Positions 8,512-16,611 of a DNA stretch of 64,000 nucleotides are shown one piece after another. The DNA comes from JBHGBM01 sp041946965 (lineage in GTDB: Bacteria > Acidobacteriota > Terriglobia > Bryobacterales > Bryobacteraceae), in contig JBHGBM010000003.1 in the NCBI GenBank assembly GCA_041946965.1, forward strand, positions 1 through 64,000, given 5' to 3'. The translations under genes and the position numbers were made by a program. A model generated the notes under the pieces. That model had not been told where the DNA came from, did not search any database, and saw only the letters and a program-made list of their open reading frames with translations. Numbering within the stretch: position 1 is the stretch's first letter; the number at the start of each line of letters is the position of its first letter.

Positions 8512-10188
8512 ATGCGGAAATCGTACCTGGCGGCGGGTGTCATACTGGCCGCCGTCGTCGCTCCCGCCCAGGCGCCTCCCACGCGGGCCGAAGTGCTCGC
8601 GGGGATGCGCAAGGCGGCGGAGTTCTACGTAAACAAAGTCTCCACCGGAGGCGGCTATCACTTCTACTACGCGGAGGACCTGAGCTACGGGCGCTCCGAA
8701 CAGGGCGAGGGCCCGACCCAGGTGGAGACGCAGCGCGAGGGCACGCCGCGCGTCGCCATGGCATTCCTGGAGGCATACGACGCCACCGGCGACCGCTTCT
8801 ACCTGGACGCCGCCCGCAAAGCGGCCGTGGCGCTGGTCGAGGGCCAGCTCTGCAACGGCGGCTGGAGTTACATCATCGAGTTTGATCCCGCCAAGCGCAA
8901 GGCGCTCCCGTATCGCACGGAGCACGCCTGCGGCTCCGGGGTGCAAAAGCCGCCCAGCACGCTGGACGACAACGTCACGCAGGCCTCCATCCGCGTGCTG
9001 ATGCGCGTGGACCGGGCGCTCGGCTTCCAGGACGCGGTCATCCACGAGGCCGCACAGTTCGCGCTCGAGAGCATGCTGAAGGCGCAGTACCCCATCGGGG
9101 CGTGGCCGCAGCGCTACGCGGCATTTCCGGACCCCGCGCGCTTCCCCGTGAAGCGGGCCAGCTACCCGGAGGACTGGCCGCGCAAGTGGCCCGGCGAGGT
9201 CTACTACGAGCACTACACGTTCAACGACAACTCCATCGCCGACGACATCGACATGATGCTGGAGGCGGCCGAGATCTATAAGAACCCCCGCTTCCGCGCC
9301 TCCGCCGAACGCGGCGGCGAATTCATCCTGATGGCGCAGATGCCCGAACCGCAACCCGGCTGGGCGCAGCAGTACGACCGCGACATGCACCCGGCGTGGG
9401 CGCGCGTCTTCGAGCCGCCATCGATCACCGGCGGCGAGGCGCACAGCGTCATGAAGACGCTGCTGCTGCTTTACGCCGAGACCGGCGACCGCAAGTACCT
9501 CGAGCCTATCCCGCGCGCGCTGGCGTACTACGAGCGGTCCTTCCTCCCGCCCGCGCAGAACCGTACGGAAGCGCGCCGGCGCTTCGCGCCCGGCGAGCCG
9601 GTGCTGGCGAGGTTTTTCGAGCTGAAGACCAACCGCCCGCTGTACATCACCAAGGGCACCATGATCCGCGCCAAGGGTCTGGGATCCATCCGCCCGGACG
9701 GTTATCAGCTCAGCTACAGCGACGAATCGGTCATCACGCACTATGGCGTGCTCACCAGCGGCGCCTGGGTCGCGCCGCTGCGCGCGGAGTACGAGAAAGC
9801 GGCGGCGGCCCCGCGGCGGCGCGGCGCCAAACTGCACGGGCTCTCTCCCTGGGCCACCGGGAACCGTGCGCCGCTGGACGCCCAGGTGGGAGCCGCCCAG
9901 GTACGCCGCCTTCTGGATAGCATGGACGAGCGCGGCGCCTGGACCGAGCCGGGGACCATTGGCAAGGCCGATCTCCTGGTCTCGCTCTTCGCCGCGCACG
10001 GCGGCGTGTTGGTTGTCAACGGCCGCCCCACGCCGGTGAAGGAAAACGACCGCATCGAGATCTACGACGGAACGCTCCCGCCGCGGACGCGCATCATCCG
10101 GTCTACTACGTTCGCGGCGAACCTGGAAACGCTGGCCGCGTGGGCCGCGAAACCGAAGAATGTCGAATCGCCAGCGGCGGTGAAATAG
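8512..10188 (+). CDS. Pectate lyase, PL10-like, secreted
   Basis: A 558-residue protein with a signal peptide (cleavage near APAQA). The body is an alpha/alpha-toroid rich in Trp, Tyr and Asp, as in the PL10 pectic acid lyase family, which cleaves polygalacturonate by beta-elimination. Family-type motifs include PSTLDDNVTQASIR, an acidic FNDNSIADDIDMM segment and GEAHSVMKTLLLLY. About 150 residues follow the usual catalytic core and may form an accessory domain. The ATG at 8512 lies 26 bases after the receptor gene, suggesting one transcript. Products would be unsaturated galacturonides, consistent with uxaC/uxaE at the left of the window. Confidence 0.82.
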   Translation: MRKSYLAAGVILAAVVAPAQAPPTRAEVLAGMRKAAEFYVNKVSTGGGYHFYYAEDLSYGRSEQGEGPTQVETQREGTPRVAMAFLEAYDATGDRFYLDAARKAAVALVEGQLCNGGWSYIIEFDPAKRKALPYRTEHACGSGVQKPPSTLDDNVTQASIRVLMRVDRALGFQDAVIHEAAQFALESMLKAQYPIGAWPQRYAAFPDPARFPVKRASYPEDWPRKWPGEVYYEHYTFNDNSIADDIDMMLEAAEIYKNPRFRASAERGGEFILMAQMPEPQPGWAQQYDRDMHPAWARVFEPPSITGGEAHSVMKTLLLLYAETGDRKYLEPIPRALAYYERSFLPPAQNRTEARRRFAPGEPVLARFFELKTNRPLYITKGTMIRAKGLGSIRPDGYQLSYSDESVITHYGVLTSGAWVAPLRAEYEKAAAAPRRRGAKLHGLSPWATGNRAPLDAQVGAAQVRRLLDSMDERGAWTEPGTIGKADLLVSLFAAHGGVLVVNGRPTPVKENDRIEIYDGTLPPRTRIIRSTTFAANLETLAAWAAKPKNVESPAAVK

Positions 10189-10319
10189 TACGGACGCCTC
10201 GAGTGCGGCGCCACCACTCCCTCGCGATCGAGGCTCGGTGACGCGCTCATCGATTCATGCGTACGGAGCAGACGCCCGTTACCGAGTCGCGACCGGCGCG
10301 GAGCGGGGGCGCGTGTAGC

Positions 10320-13268
10320 TCAAAACCGCAGCCTTACGGTCGCCTGCACGGACCGCGCACCGCCGCTTTGAAACATGGGGGCTAACCCGCTCGCCGGGCT
10401 GCCGGTTCCGAGCATCAGGTTGAGCATGGAGAGCGGCTGTCCGAACAGGGGGCTGGCCAAGTAGCCGATGGGGTCGGCCAGGATGGCCTGGTTGAGAACG
10501 TTGAAGGCCTCCAAACGCACTTCGACGGCGCGCCACTGGCGGCGCAGCGCCAAGTCCCACTGCGACATCCCGAAACCCGTGACGACATTCCGGCCGAGGC
10601 CGCCCTGGGTCTCCTCGGGTGCGGCGCGAAAGGCGTCGCGGTTGAGGCGCCCGCCGATCCAGAGCGGCTGTCCGGGAACCAGGTCGGGGCGGAACGCGTT
10701 GGCGAAGCTGATGCCCATGTAGTGCTGGGAAGCGAGCACCGGCACGGGGAAACCGGTACGGGCCCGCACCACGCCGTCCAGCGCCCATCCCCGCAGCGCC
10801 GGGGATTCGTAGCTGAACGCCACGTGGAAGGCCTGGCGCACATCGAAATCGGAGGAACCCCAGTCGCGGGCGGCTGGCGAGCCCGCGCCGGCCCAGTGCA
10901 GCAACGCATCGCTGGAGCTGTCATCGAGGGAGTGCGCCCATGTGTAAGACGCCAGGGCCTGCAACCCGCGCCCCATGCGGCGATGGTAGTGAAACTGCAA
11001 GCCGTGGTAATCCGAGGAGCCGTGGTTGGTGGCCAGCGCAAGCCACACCACTTCGCTGCTGCCGGGGCCGCCCATCTCGCGGCGGACCAGGCGGCGCCCC
11101 GAAGATCCGGCGTACGACACGGATACCGCGTCGCGCTCGCCGAAGGAGTGCTCGACGCCGGCGCTCCACTGCGCCACCAGCGGCAGCCGCAGGTTAGGCA
11201 TGAAGCCGTAGCCCAGCAGCGTGGAAAACGGCGCGTACCGGGAACTGCCGTACGATTCCATGTGGAGCGGGCCTCCGTTGATCAGGTCGGTGGCCAGGCT
11301 GAGGCTGGAATCGTAGTAGAGGCCGGCGCCGGCCCGCAGCACGATGCGGCCTTGGCCGGGTCCCCAAGCCAGTCCGAGGCGCGGCGCCAGGTTGACGTAG
11401 CTGCGCGGCCACAGCCGGCGCTTCTCCGGCATCACGACGCCGGTTCGGGGATCCAGAAAATATACCGGCGCGTGCGGCGCCGGCGCGGGGCTGATCTCCC
11501 AGCGGAAACCGTACACGGCGGTCAGGCGCGGCGTGGCCTGCCAGGTATCCTGCGCCGAAAGGGAAAACTCCCGCAGTACGGTGGAGCCGCGGCGCGGCGC
11601 GGCGCTGGCGGTCCACAGATCGCCGTTCAGGTCCAGGTCGGTGAGGCTCTCGGCGATCACGCTGACCGCGGTCGCGGCGTCGCGGCGCACCGGCGCGAGG
11701 CGGCGGTAGTCGCCGCCGAAACGCATGGAATGGCCGCCGCTCCGCGCGGACACCGCCTGAAGCACCTGGTACTGCGACTGCCTGCGCTCGCCCTCGTCGC
11801 CCGAAACGACCTGCCCCATGCCGGCCACGGAAAACCGCACCAGCGCGCCGCACTCGGATCGCGAGCGCAGCACGAAGCGCGTGAGAGCTTCCAACGCGCA
11901 CTCCGGCAGCGGCCCGGCCGCCGGCATCCAGAGGGAGGAAGCGGAGGATTTCGAGGCGTTCAGGCGGGTGTCCAGCACTACGCCCGGACGGGGCCGCAGG
12001 TTGGCGCCGAGAGTCAGGCTGCGGGCCCGCAGTTCCAGGCGATTGACCTGCGCGCTGCCGAATTCGTTGGCCGAGGGCGCCTGGTGATAGCGCCCGAACA
12101 GCGTGAAGCGCGCGCCCACGGCGTGATCGATGCGCAGACTGCCTGCATCCAGGCTGGAGGGACGGTGATTGCGCCCGCTCCACCCGGTCATCTCCCGGCC
12201 GAGAGCAGCTCCGTTCGGCGCCGGGAACAGGTTCAACACCGGGCGCGCCCAGGCGGGAGCGGTTTGCCGCACCGCCGCCGAGGGCACCGGCGTCATCCAG
12301 GCAAACGGCTGGCGCAGCCGCATGGCTTCATAGGAGAAGAAGGCGAAGGTGCGGTCGCGCCGCAGCGGTCCGCCGAGTGTGGCGCTGGCGTCATGCAGCC
12401 GCAGGGGCGCTTTGCCGAAGCCGTAGCGGTTCGCAAACCGGTCGTTGGCGGCCAGGCGCTCGTGCCGAAAGGCGTAGGAGAACGTCCCCCGGAAGTCCGC
12501 CGTTCCGGAGCGGCTGTTCAAGGCGACATTGGCGCCCGGCAACCTGCCGAACTCGGGCGCGGTGCTGGAGGTTTGCACGCGCAGTTCCTGAAGCGCGTCC
12601 ATGGAGGCCAGAGTATGCAGGCTGCCGAAGGCACTCATGCCGGGCAGGGCGCCGCCGGTGACTTGCGCGGGCAAGCCGCCGCCGCTCACGCCGGTGTTCG
12701 CGCTCACGCCGTCCACCGTGAAGTAATGGGTATTGGGCCGCTGCCCGTTGGCGGTGAACTGGCCCGCCTCGCCGCGAGTGGCCGGGGTGGCCACGGTACC
12801 CGGCGCGAGTTCCACCACGGCCAGGACGCTCCGCCCGTTCAGCGGCAGGTTTTCGACTTCGTCGCGCGTGAAGGCGGCGCCCACCGCGGCGTCTTCGCGG
12901 TGCAGCATGGGCGCATCGCCTTCCACCGTGATGGTCTCCTGCATGCTTCCCACGGGCAGGCTGAAGCTGACGCGCGCGGGCCGCCAGGCCTCCACCCGCA
13001 CGCCAAAGCGCACCACGGAGCGGAAGCCCTCTTTGCGGACGGTGATCTTGTAAACGCCAGGAGTGAGCGCAGCCACTACATAGCGGCCATCCAGCTCCGA
13101 TTTGGCCACGCGGCGGAATCCGCTGTCTTCGTTAACTACGGTGACAAGGGCGCCGGGAATGCCCGCTTCAGACACATCCAGAATGAAGCCGGAGAGATAG
13201 CTCTGGGGCTGCGCCCGTGCGAGTGCGGCACAGCATGCGAAGACAACTATCCGGCATGCGCAATTCAT
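10320..13268 (-). CDS. Oar-like TonB-dependent receptor (2), sigma/anti-sigma linked
   Basis: About 982 residues. The chosen ATG at 13268 overlaps the stop of the anti-sigma gene (ATGA) and starts a signal peptide (MNCACRIVVFACCAALARAQ). The frame remains open further upstream, but that part is a shadow of the anti-sigma gene. A carboxypeptidase-regulatory domain (about residues 25-105), a plug region (TRDEVENLPLNGRSVLAVVE) and a barrel ending in VRLRF follow. It is shorter than the other two Oar proteins here. As third gene of a sigma-anti-sigma-receptor operon it could act as a regulated transporter or as a sensor feeding the anti-sigma factor. Confidence 0.85.
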   Translation of the reverse strand: MNCACRIVVFACCAALARAQPQSYLSGFILDVSEAGIPGALVTVVNEDSGFRRVAKSELDGRYVVAALTPGVYKITVRKEGFRSVVRFGVRVEAWRPARVSFSLPVGSMQETITVEGDAPMLHREDAAVGAAFTRDEVENLPLNGRSVLAVVELAPGTVATPATRGEAGQFTANGQRPNTHYFTVDGVSANTGVSGGGLPAQVTGGALPGMSAFGSLHTLASMDALQELRVQTSSTAPEFGRLPGANVALNSRSGTADFRGTFSYAFRHERLAANDRFANRYGFGKAPLRLHDASATLGGPLRRDRTFAFFSYEAMRLRQPFAWMTPVPSAAVRQTAPAWARPVLNLFPAPNGAALGREMTGWSGRNHRPSSLDAGSLRIDHAVGARFTLFGRYHQAPSANEFGSAQVNRLELRARSLTLGANLRPRPGVVLDTRLNASKSSASSLWMPAAGPLPECALEALTRFVLRSRSECGALVRFSVAGMGQVVSGDEGERRQSQYQVLQAVSARSGGHSMRFGGDYRRLAPVRRDAATAVSVIAESLTDLDLNGDLWTASAAPRRGSTVLREFSLSAQDTWQATPRLTAVYGFRWEISPAPAPHAPVYFLDPRTGVVMPEKRRLWPRSYVNLAPRLGLAWGPGQGRIVLRAGAGLYYDSSLSLATDLINGGPLHMESYGSSRYAPFSTLLGYGFMPNLRLPLVAQWSAGVEHSFGERDAVSVSYAGSSGRRLVRREMGGPGSSEVVWLALATNHGSSDYHGLQFHYHRRMGRGLQALASYTWAHSLDDSSSDALLHWAGAGSPAARDWGSSDFDVRQAFHVAFSYESPALRGWALDGVVRARTGFPVPVLASQHYMGISFANAFRPDLVPGQPLWIGGRLNRDAFRAAPEETQGGLGRNVVTGFGMSQWDLALRRQWRAVEVRLEAFNVLNQAILADPIGYLASPLFGQPLSMLNLMLGTGSPASGLAPMFQSGGARSVQATVRLRF

Positions 13269-14896
13269 TTCTCCCCAGCGCCGGCTTCGCGCAACGTGGC
13301 CGACGCAAAACCGCCGGCCGAAGCCCGAAGCCGCGCGACTGCGGCCAGCACCTCGGAGGGGAGGTCCGCCGAATCGCCCGGCGCCGCTCCCAGCATAACA
13401 GCCAGCAGCGACTCCGCGTGGCGGGCGGCGCGGAAAACATTTTCCGTCCCGGCCTGCCACGGGGAAACCGCCGGTACGGGCGCAAGCCCCGGCGCGGTCC
13501 CTCCGAGGGAGGTGAGAACGGGCGCAAGAGCCGAATGGATGCGCGCGGCCTCGCGGTCGAGCGCCACGGCGTGCTCGCGCACCAGCGAGCCGAGCAGCAC
13601 GCGATCGGGTGCGTTCAGCTCCCGTTCCGCCGCCGGCGGGAAGCGCTGCGCCAGCCGGCGCAGAGCGTAGGCCCGCGACATCATGGCTTCGCTCAGGTCC
13701 AGCACCTGCGCCGAGAGGCGTTCGAACTGCACGCGGCCGCCGGCGTACTCTTCCAGACGCGCGTGGAGGGCGTTCCCCGCAACCTGCGGCCTGTCCGGTG
13801 CGCCGGCTTCGGAAGTTTCCCCGGCGGCCGTGGGCGGATCGGAGAACCGCACCACCACGCGGGGGATGCGGTCCAAAGCCTGGTGGATCTGCTGCCGCCG
13901 CGCTTCCGCGATGCCCACGCCGCTGACCACGATGCGAGCACCGTCGCGCGTCACCTCGATGGGTTCGCCCAGATCGGCGCCGAGGCCGTGCAATGCCGCC
14001 ACAACCTGAAGCTCATCCCGAATTGAGGCGAAATGCTCGACTTCGGGGGCCCGTACAGGTTCCGGAACGGGCGGCGGGGTTGCCGCCGCCACTTCCGGTG
14101 CGGGGGCCGGTTCGGGCAATTCGGAAATCTCCACCCACTCCTGGTTGCGAAATTCGAAACGTCCCTCCATCGGCCGCAGGCCGGCGGCGCTGAGGGTGAG
14201 GCTGGCTGCCGCCAGTTCGCCGCCGGGGGTCTCGGTCCGGAGCCGGTAAGCGTCGGGGGAGGTAATGACCTCGTCGCGCTTTTCCGCCAGCGAATCGCGC
14301 CAGGCCTGGAAGGAGCGCGGGCTGAGCGGATCGCTCCAGTCGTAGCGCGCCGCCCGGAACAGCGCCTCCACCTCGGAAAGCTCGGGGGTTCGCGCGGCCA
14401 CCCGCACCACCTGCTGCTTGCGCGTGCGGATTCGCAGCCTGCGGGGCGCCCGGGGACGGGTCTCCTCCGCGGCGACGGCCTTGCGCAACAACGCCGCGGC
14501 GTGTACCGAGGGAGTCTCGCGCAACTCGTACACCAGCACGAAAACCAGCGCCACCGCCACTCCTGCCATGGCCCACCGGCGCGGCGACCGCGCGGGCCAT
14601 GCCAGCGCCGCCGCCAGACGCTCCATAAGCGGCGGACGGCGGGCGTCAATCCGGTCGAAATGCGGGGTCAGGTCCGCCCAGGGCGCGGGCGGCGGCGGCA
14701 GGTGAACCTGCAATACCTCTTTACGATAACGGACGCATTCACCCACCACGCCCTGGATCTCTTCCAGCTCCGTGCGGCACTGCCAGCAGGCTTCCAGGTG
14801 CCCGCGCACCCGCCGCGCTTCGCGGGGGGAAAGCTCCCCGTCCGCGTAGCGGAGCAACTGCTCCTGTTCGGGATGGCGCGCCGCGGTGCTATTCAT
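13265..14896 (-). CDS. Long zinc-finger anti-sigma factor, membrane-bound
   Basis: A 543-residue protein. The N-terminus is a cytoplasmic zinc-binding anti-sigma domain with the H-x3-C-x2-C motif (His33, Cys37, Cys40) that sequesters ECF sigma factors. One transmembrane helix follows (about residues 108-123), then an unusually long extracytoplasmic region of some 420 residues with a proline-rich linker (PEPAPAPEVAAATPPPVPEP) and mostly helical sequence. It overlaps the sigma gene by 8 bases and the Oar receptor by 4, so the three are almost certainly co-translated. The periplasmic part presumably senses a signal or contacts the receptor; no known protease-cleavage motif was recognised. Confidence 0.85.
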   Translation of the reverse strand: MNSTAARHPEQEQLLRYADGELSPREARRVRGHLEACWQCRTELEEIQGVVGECVRYRKEVLQVHLPPPPAPWADLTPHFDRIDARRPPLMERLAAALAWPARSPRRWAMAGVAVALVFVLVYELRETPSVHAAALLRKAVAAEETRPRAPRRLRIRTRKQQVVRVAARTPELSEVEALFRAARYDWSDPLSPRSFQAWRDSLAEKRDEVITSPDAYRLRTETPGGELAAASLTLSAAGLRPMEGRFEFRNQEWVEISELPEPAPAPEVAAATPPPVPEPVRAPEVEHFASIRDELQVVAALHGLGADLGEPIEVTRDGARIVVSGVGIAEARRQQIHQALDRIPRVVVRFSDPPTAAGETSEAGAPDRPQVAGNALHARLEEYAGGRVQFERLSAQVLDLSEAMMSRAYALRRLAQRFPPAAERELNAPDRVLLGSLVREHAVALDREAARIHSALAPVLTSLGGTAPGLAPVPAVSPWQAGTENVFRAARHAESLLAVMLGAAPGDSADLPSEVLAAVARLRASAGGFASATLREAGAGEK

Positions 14897-15446
14897 GGCT
14901 CGCCTTTCTAAGCCGCGCGATGGCGCGGCGCAGGAACTCGCCCACGCTCGAGGCGCTGATACCCAGCGCCGCTCCGATCTCCGGATATCTCAATCCTTCC
15001 ATGCGAAGAAACAAACACCGCCGCTGCTGCTCCGAAAGGCCTTCCACGGCGCGGTGGAAACGCCGCGTCCGTTCGCGATCGAGCAGCGCGCGCTCGGGGG
15101 TCGGCCCCGGCACGGCCAGGCACGCCTCCAGGTCCGGGCAAAACGCCGTCTCGTAATGCTGGCGGGCGCGGATCTTCAACCCGAGGTTGTGCGCCACGCG
15201 GAAGATCCACGCCCGCGGTGTGCGGATCTCCTCCCCTTTCCTAAGGGTGGCGTACATGCGCAGAAACACCTCCTGCGTGGCCTCCTGCGCCTGCGGGGGA
15301 TGCAGCCCCAGGGTCAGCAGGTAGCGGTACACGTCGTCACGCGCCTCCTCGAACAGCCGGGCCACCTGGTCCCGCAGCGCCGCCGAGGTCCCCTTCGGCT
15401 GCGCCACACCCGCGATGTCTTCATCCAGCGGATAAGATGAGAGCAT
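14889..15446 (-). CDS. ECF-type RNA polymerase sigma factor
   Basis: A 185-residue sigma-70-family protein of ECF size. Region 2 spans roughly residues 30-95 (TQEVFLRMYATLRKG, then TPRAWIFRVAHNL) and region 4 roughly 130-182, with a helix-turn-helix in YPEIGAALGISASSVGEFLR. It directs polymerase to a small regulon and is probably held by the anti-sigma factor encoded just downstream (8-bp overlap). The ATG at 15446 fits the family length. A weak ECF-promoter-like pair (GGAAT ... GTCG on the minus strand, 15513-15535) lies upstream and may allow autoregulation. Confidence 0.9.
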   Translation of the reverse strand: MLSSYPLDEDIAGVAQPKGTSAALRDQVARLFEEARDDVYRYLLTLGLHPPQAQEATQEVFLRMYATLRKGEEIRTPRAWIFRVAHNLGLKIRARQHYETAFCPDLEACLAVPGPTPERALLDRERTRRFHRAVEGLSEQQRRCLFLRMEGLRYPEIGAALGISASSVGEFLRRAIARLRKASHE

Positions 15447-15512
15447 CCAAACGAATCCTGACGGCTTCCAGCATGGTATCGCTCTTCAAAGACCCTTCCA
15501 ACCGGCCGCCAA

Positions 15513-15535
15513 CGACACTCCCTGACAAAAATTCC
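15513..15535 (-). promoter_or_regulatory. Possible ECF-type promoter upstream of the sigma gene
   Basis: Read on the minus strand, GGAAT (15531-15535) followed after 14 nt by GTCG (15513-15516) resembles the GGAAC / GTC elements recognised by many ECF sigma factors. The position, 67 bp before the sigma start, suits autoregulation. The spacer is a little short, and a single occurrence is weak evidence. Confidence 0.22.
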
Positions 15536-15546
15536 CCCGGGGTGTA

Positions 15547-16611
15547 GTGGAAACCGGGCGGGCCGGGTCTTTGCAGCAGATGAGTCCGGGTGTCAGTGTC
15601 ACGATTGTGACCTATAACAGCCGGCGCTTCATAGGCGCCTGCCTGGAGTCGGTTCTCCGCCAGACCGATATTCCGCTGGAGATCGTGGTGGTGGACAACG
15701 CCTCCACCGACGGCACGCTCGAAATCCTGCGGAAATACGCCGGCCGCATCCGTCTCATCCGGAACAGCCGGAATGCGGGGTTCGCCGCCGCCCAGAACCA
15801 GGCCATCGCGGCGTCGAAAGCTCCCTGGGTGCTTGCCCTGAACCCGGACGTGGTGATGCTTCCCGGTTTCATACGGGCATTGGCCGAAGCCGGGGAACTG
15901 GACCCGGGCGCCGGCACCGTCTGCGGGCGGCTGCTTTCCATCGGCGCCGATCTGAAACCGCCGCGGGAACGGCGCCTGGATTCCACGGGTCTGTATTTCA
16001 CGCCCGCGATGCGCCACTTCGATCGCGGCTGGCACGAACCCGACACCGGACAGTTCGCGCGCACCGAGTACGTTTTCGGCGCGAGCGCCGCCGCCGCCCT
16101 GTACCGCCGCGAAATGATCGCCGATGTTTCGGTGGACGGTGAGTTCTTCGACGCCGACTTCTTCGCCTACCGTGAAGACGCCGATGTGGCCTGGCGCGCC
16201 CAACTGCTCGGCTGGCGCTGCATCTACACCCCCGCCGCCGAAGCCTACCACGTACGTTCCGTGGTTCCTTCCAACCGCCGGGCGGTGCCGGCCGTGGTGA
16301 ACATGCACTCGGTGAAGAACCGGTTCCTGATGCGCATCAAGAACGCCACATCCGGCCTGTACGCGCGCTACTGGATGCCGATGCTGGCGCGGGACGTGGT
16401 AGTGGTGGGAGCCTGCCTGCTCTGGGAGCCCACGTCGCTGCCGGCGTTCTGGCGCGTGGCGAGGTGTCTGCCGCGCGCCTTGCGCCGGCGGCGGGCGGTG
16501 ATGAACCGCCGCAGAGTTGACGACGACGCCCTGGTGCGCTGGTTCGGCGCGGGATCGGGCGACGCCGCGGCTGCCTTCCTGGCTCCGAAACGCGACACTA
16601 CGCCGGCTTGA
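15547..16611 (+). CDS. Family 2 glycosyltransferase
   Basis: A protein of up to 354 residues with a GT-A fold: SVTIVTYNS opens the nucleotide-binding domain, VVDNASTDGT is the classical GT2 loop, NPDV is the DxD-equivalent metal site, and REDADVAWRAQ matches the ED catalytic-base/acceptor motif of rhamnosyl- and galactofuranosyl-type enzymes. The C-terminal ~90 residues are basic with hydrophobic helices and may bind the membrane. The frame can start at GTG 15547 or ATG 15580; the ATG sits directly before the domain and may be the true start. It probably acts on a lipid-linked or surface polysaccharide. Its 3' end overlaps the convergent kinase gene by 14 bp. Confidence 0.87.
   Translation: METGRAGSLQQMSPGVSVTIVTYNSRRFIGACLESVLRQTDIPLEIVVVDNASTDGTLEILRKYAGRIRLIRNSRNAGFAAAQNQAIAASKAPWVLALNPDVVMLPGFIRALAEAGELDPGAGTVCGRLLSIGADLKPPRERRLDSTGLYFTPAMRHFDRGWHEPDTGQFARTEYVFGASAAAALYRREMIADVSVDGEFFDADFFAYREDADVAWRAQLLGWRCIYTPAAEAYHVRSVVPSNRRAVPAVVNMHSVKNRFLMRIKNATSGLYARYWMPMLARDVVVVGACLLWEPTSLPAFWRVARCLPRALRRRRAVMNRRRVDDDALVRWFGAGSGDAAAAFLAPKRDTTPA

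Noticed and set aside
10220..10233. CCTCG-CGAT-CGAGG hairpin after the pectate lyase
   Set aside because: Five-bp stem with no U-tract; too weak to call a terminator.
10722..13670. 982-codon plus-strand frame opposite Oar receptor 2
   Set aside because: Arg/Ala/Gly/His-rich shadow with no recognisable domain; the minus-strand gene is well supported.
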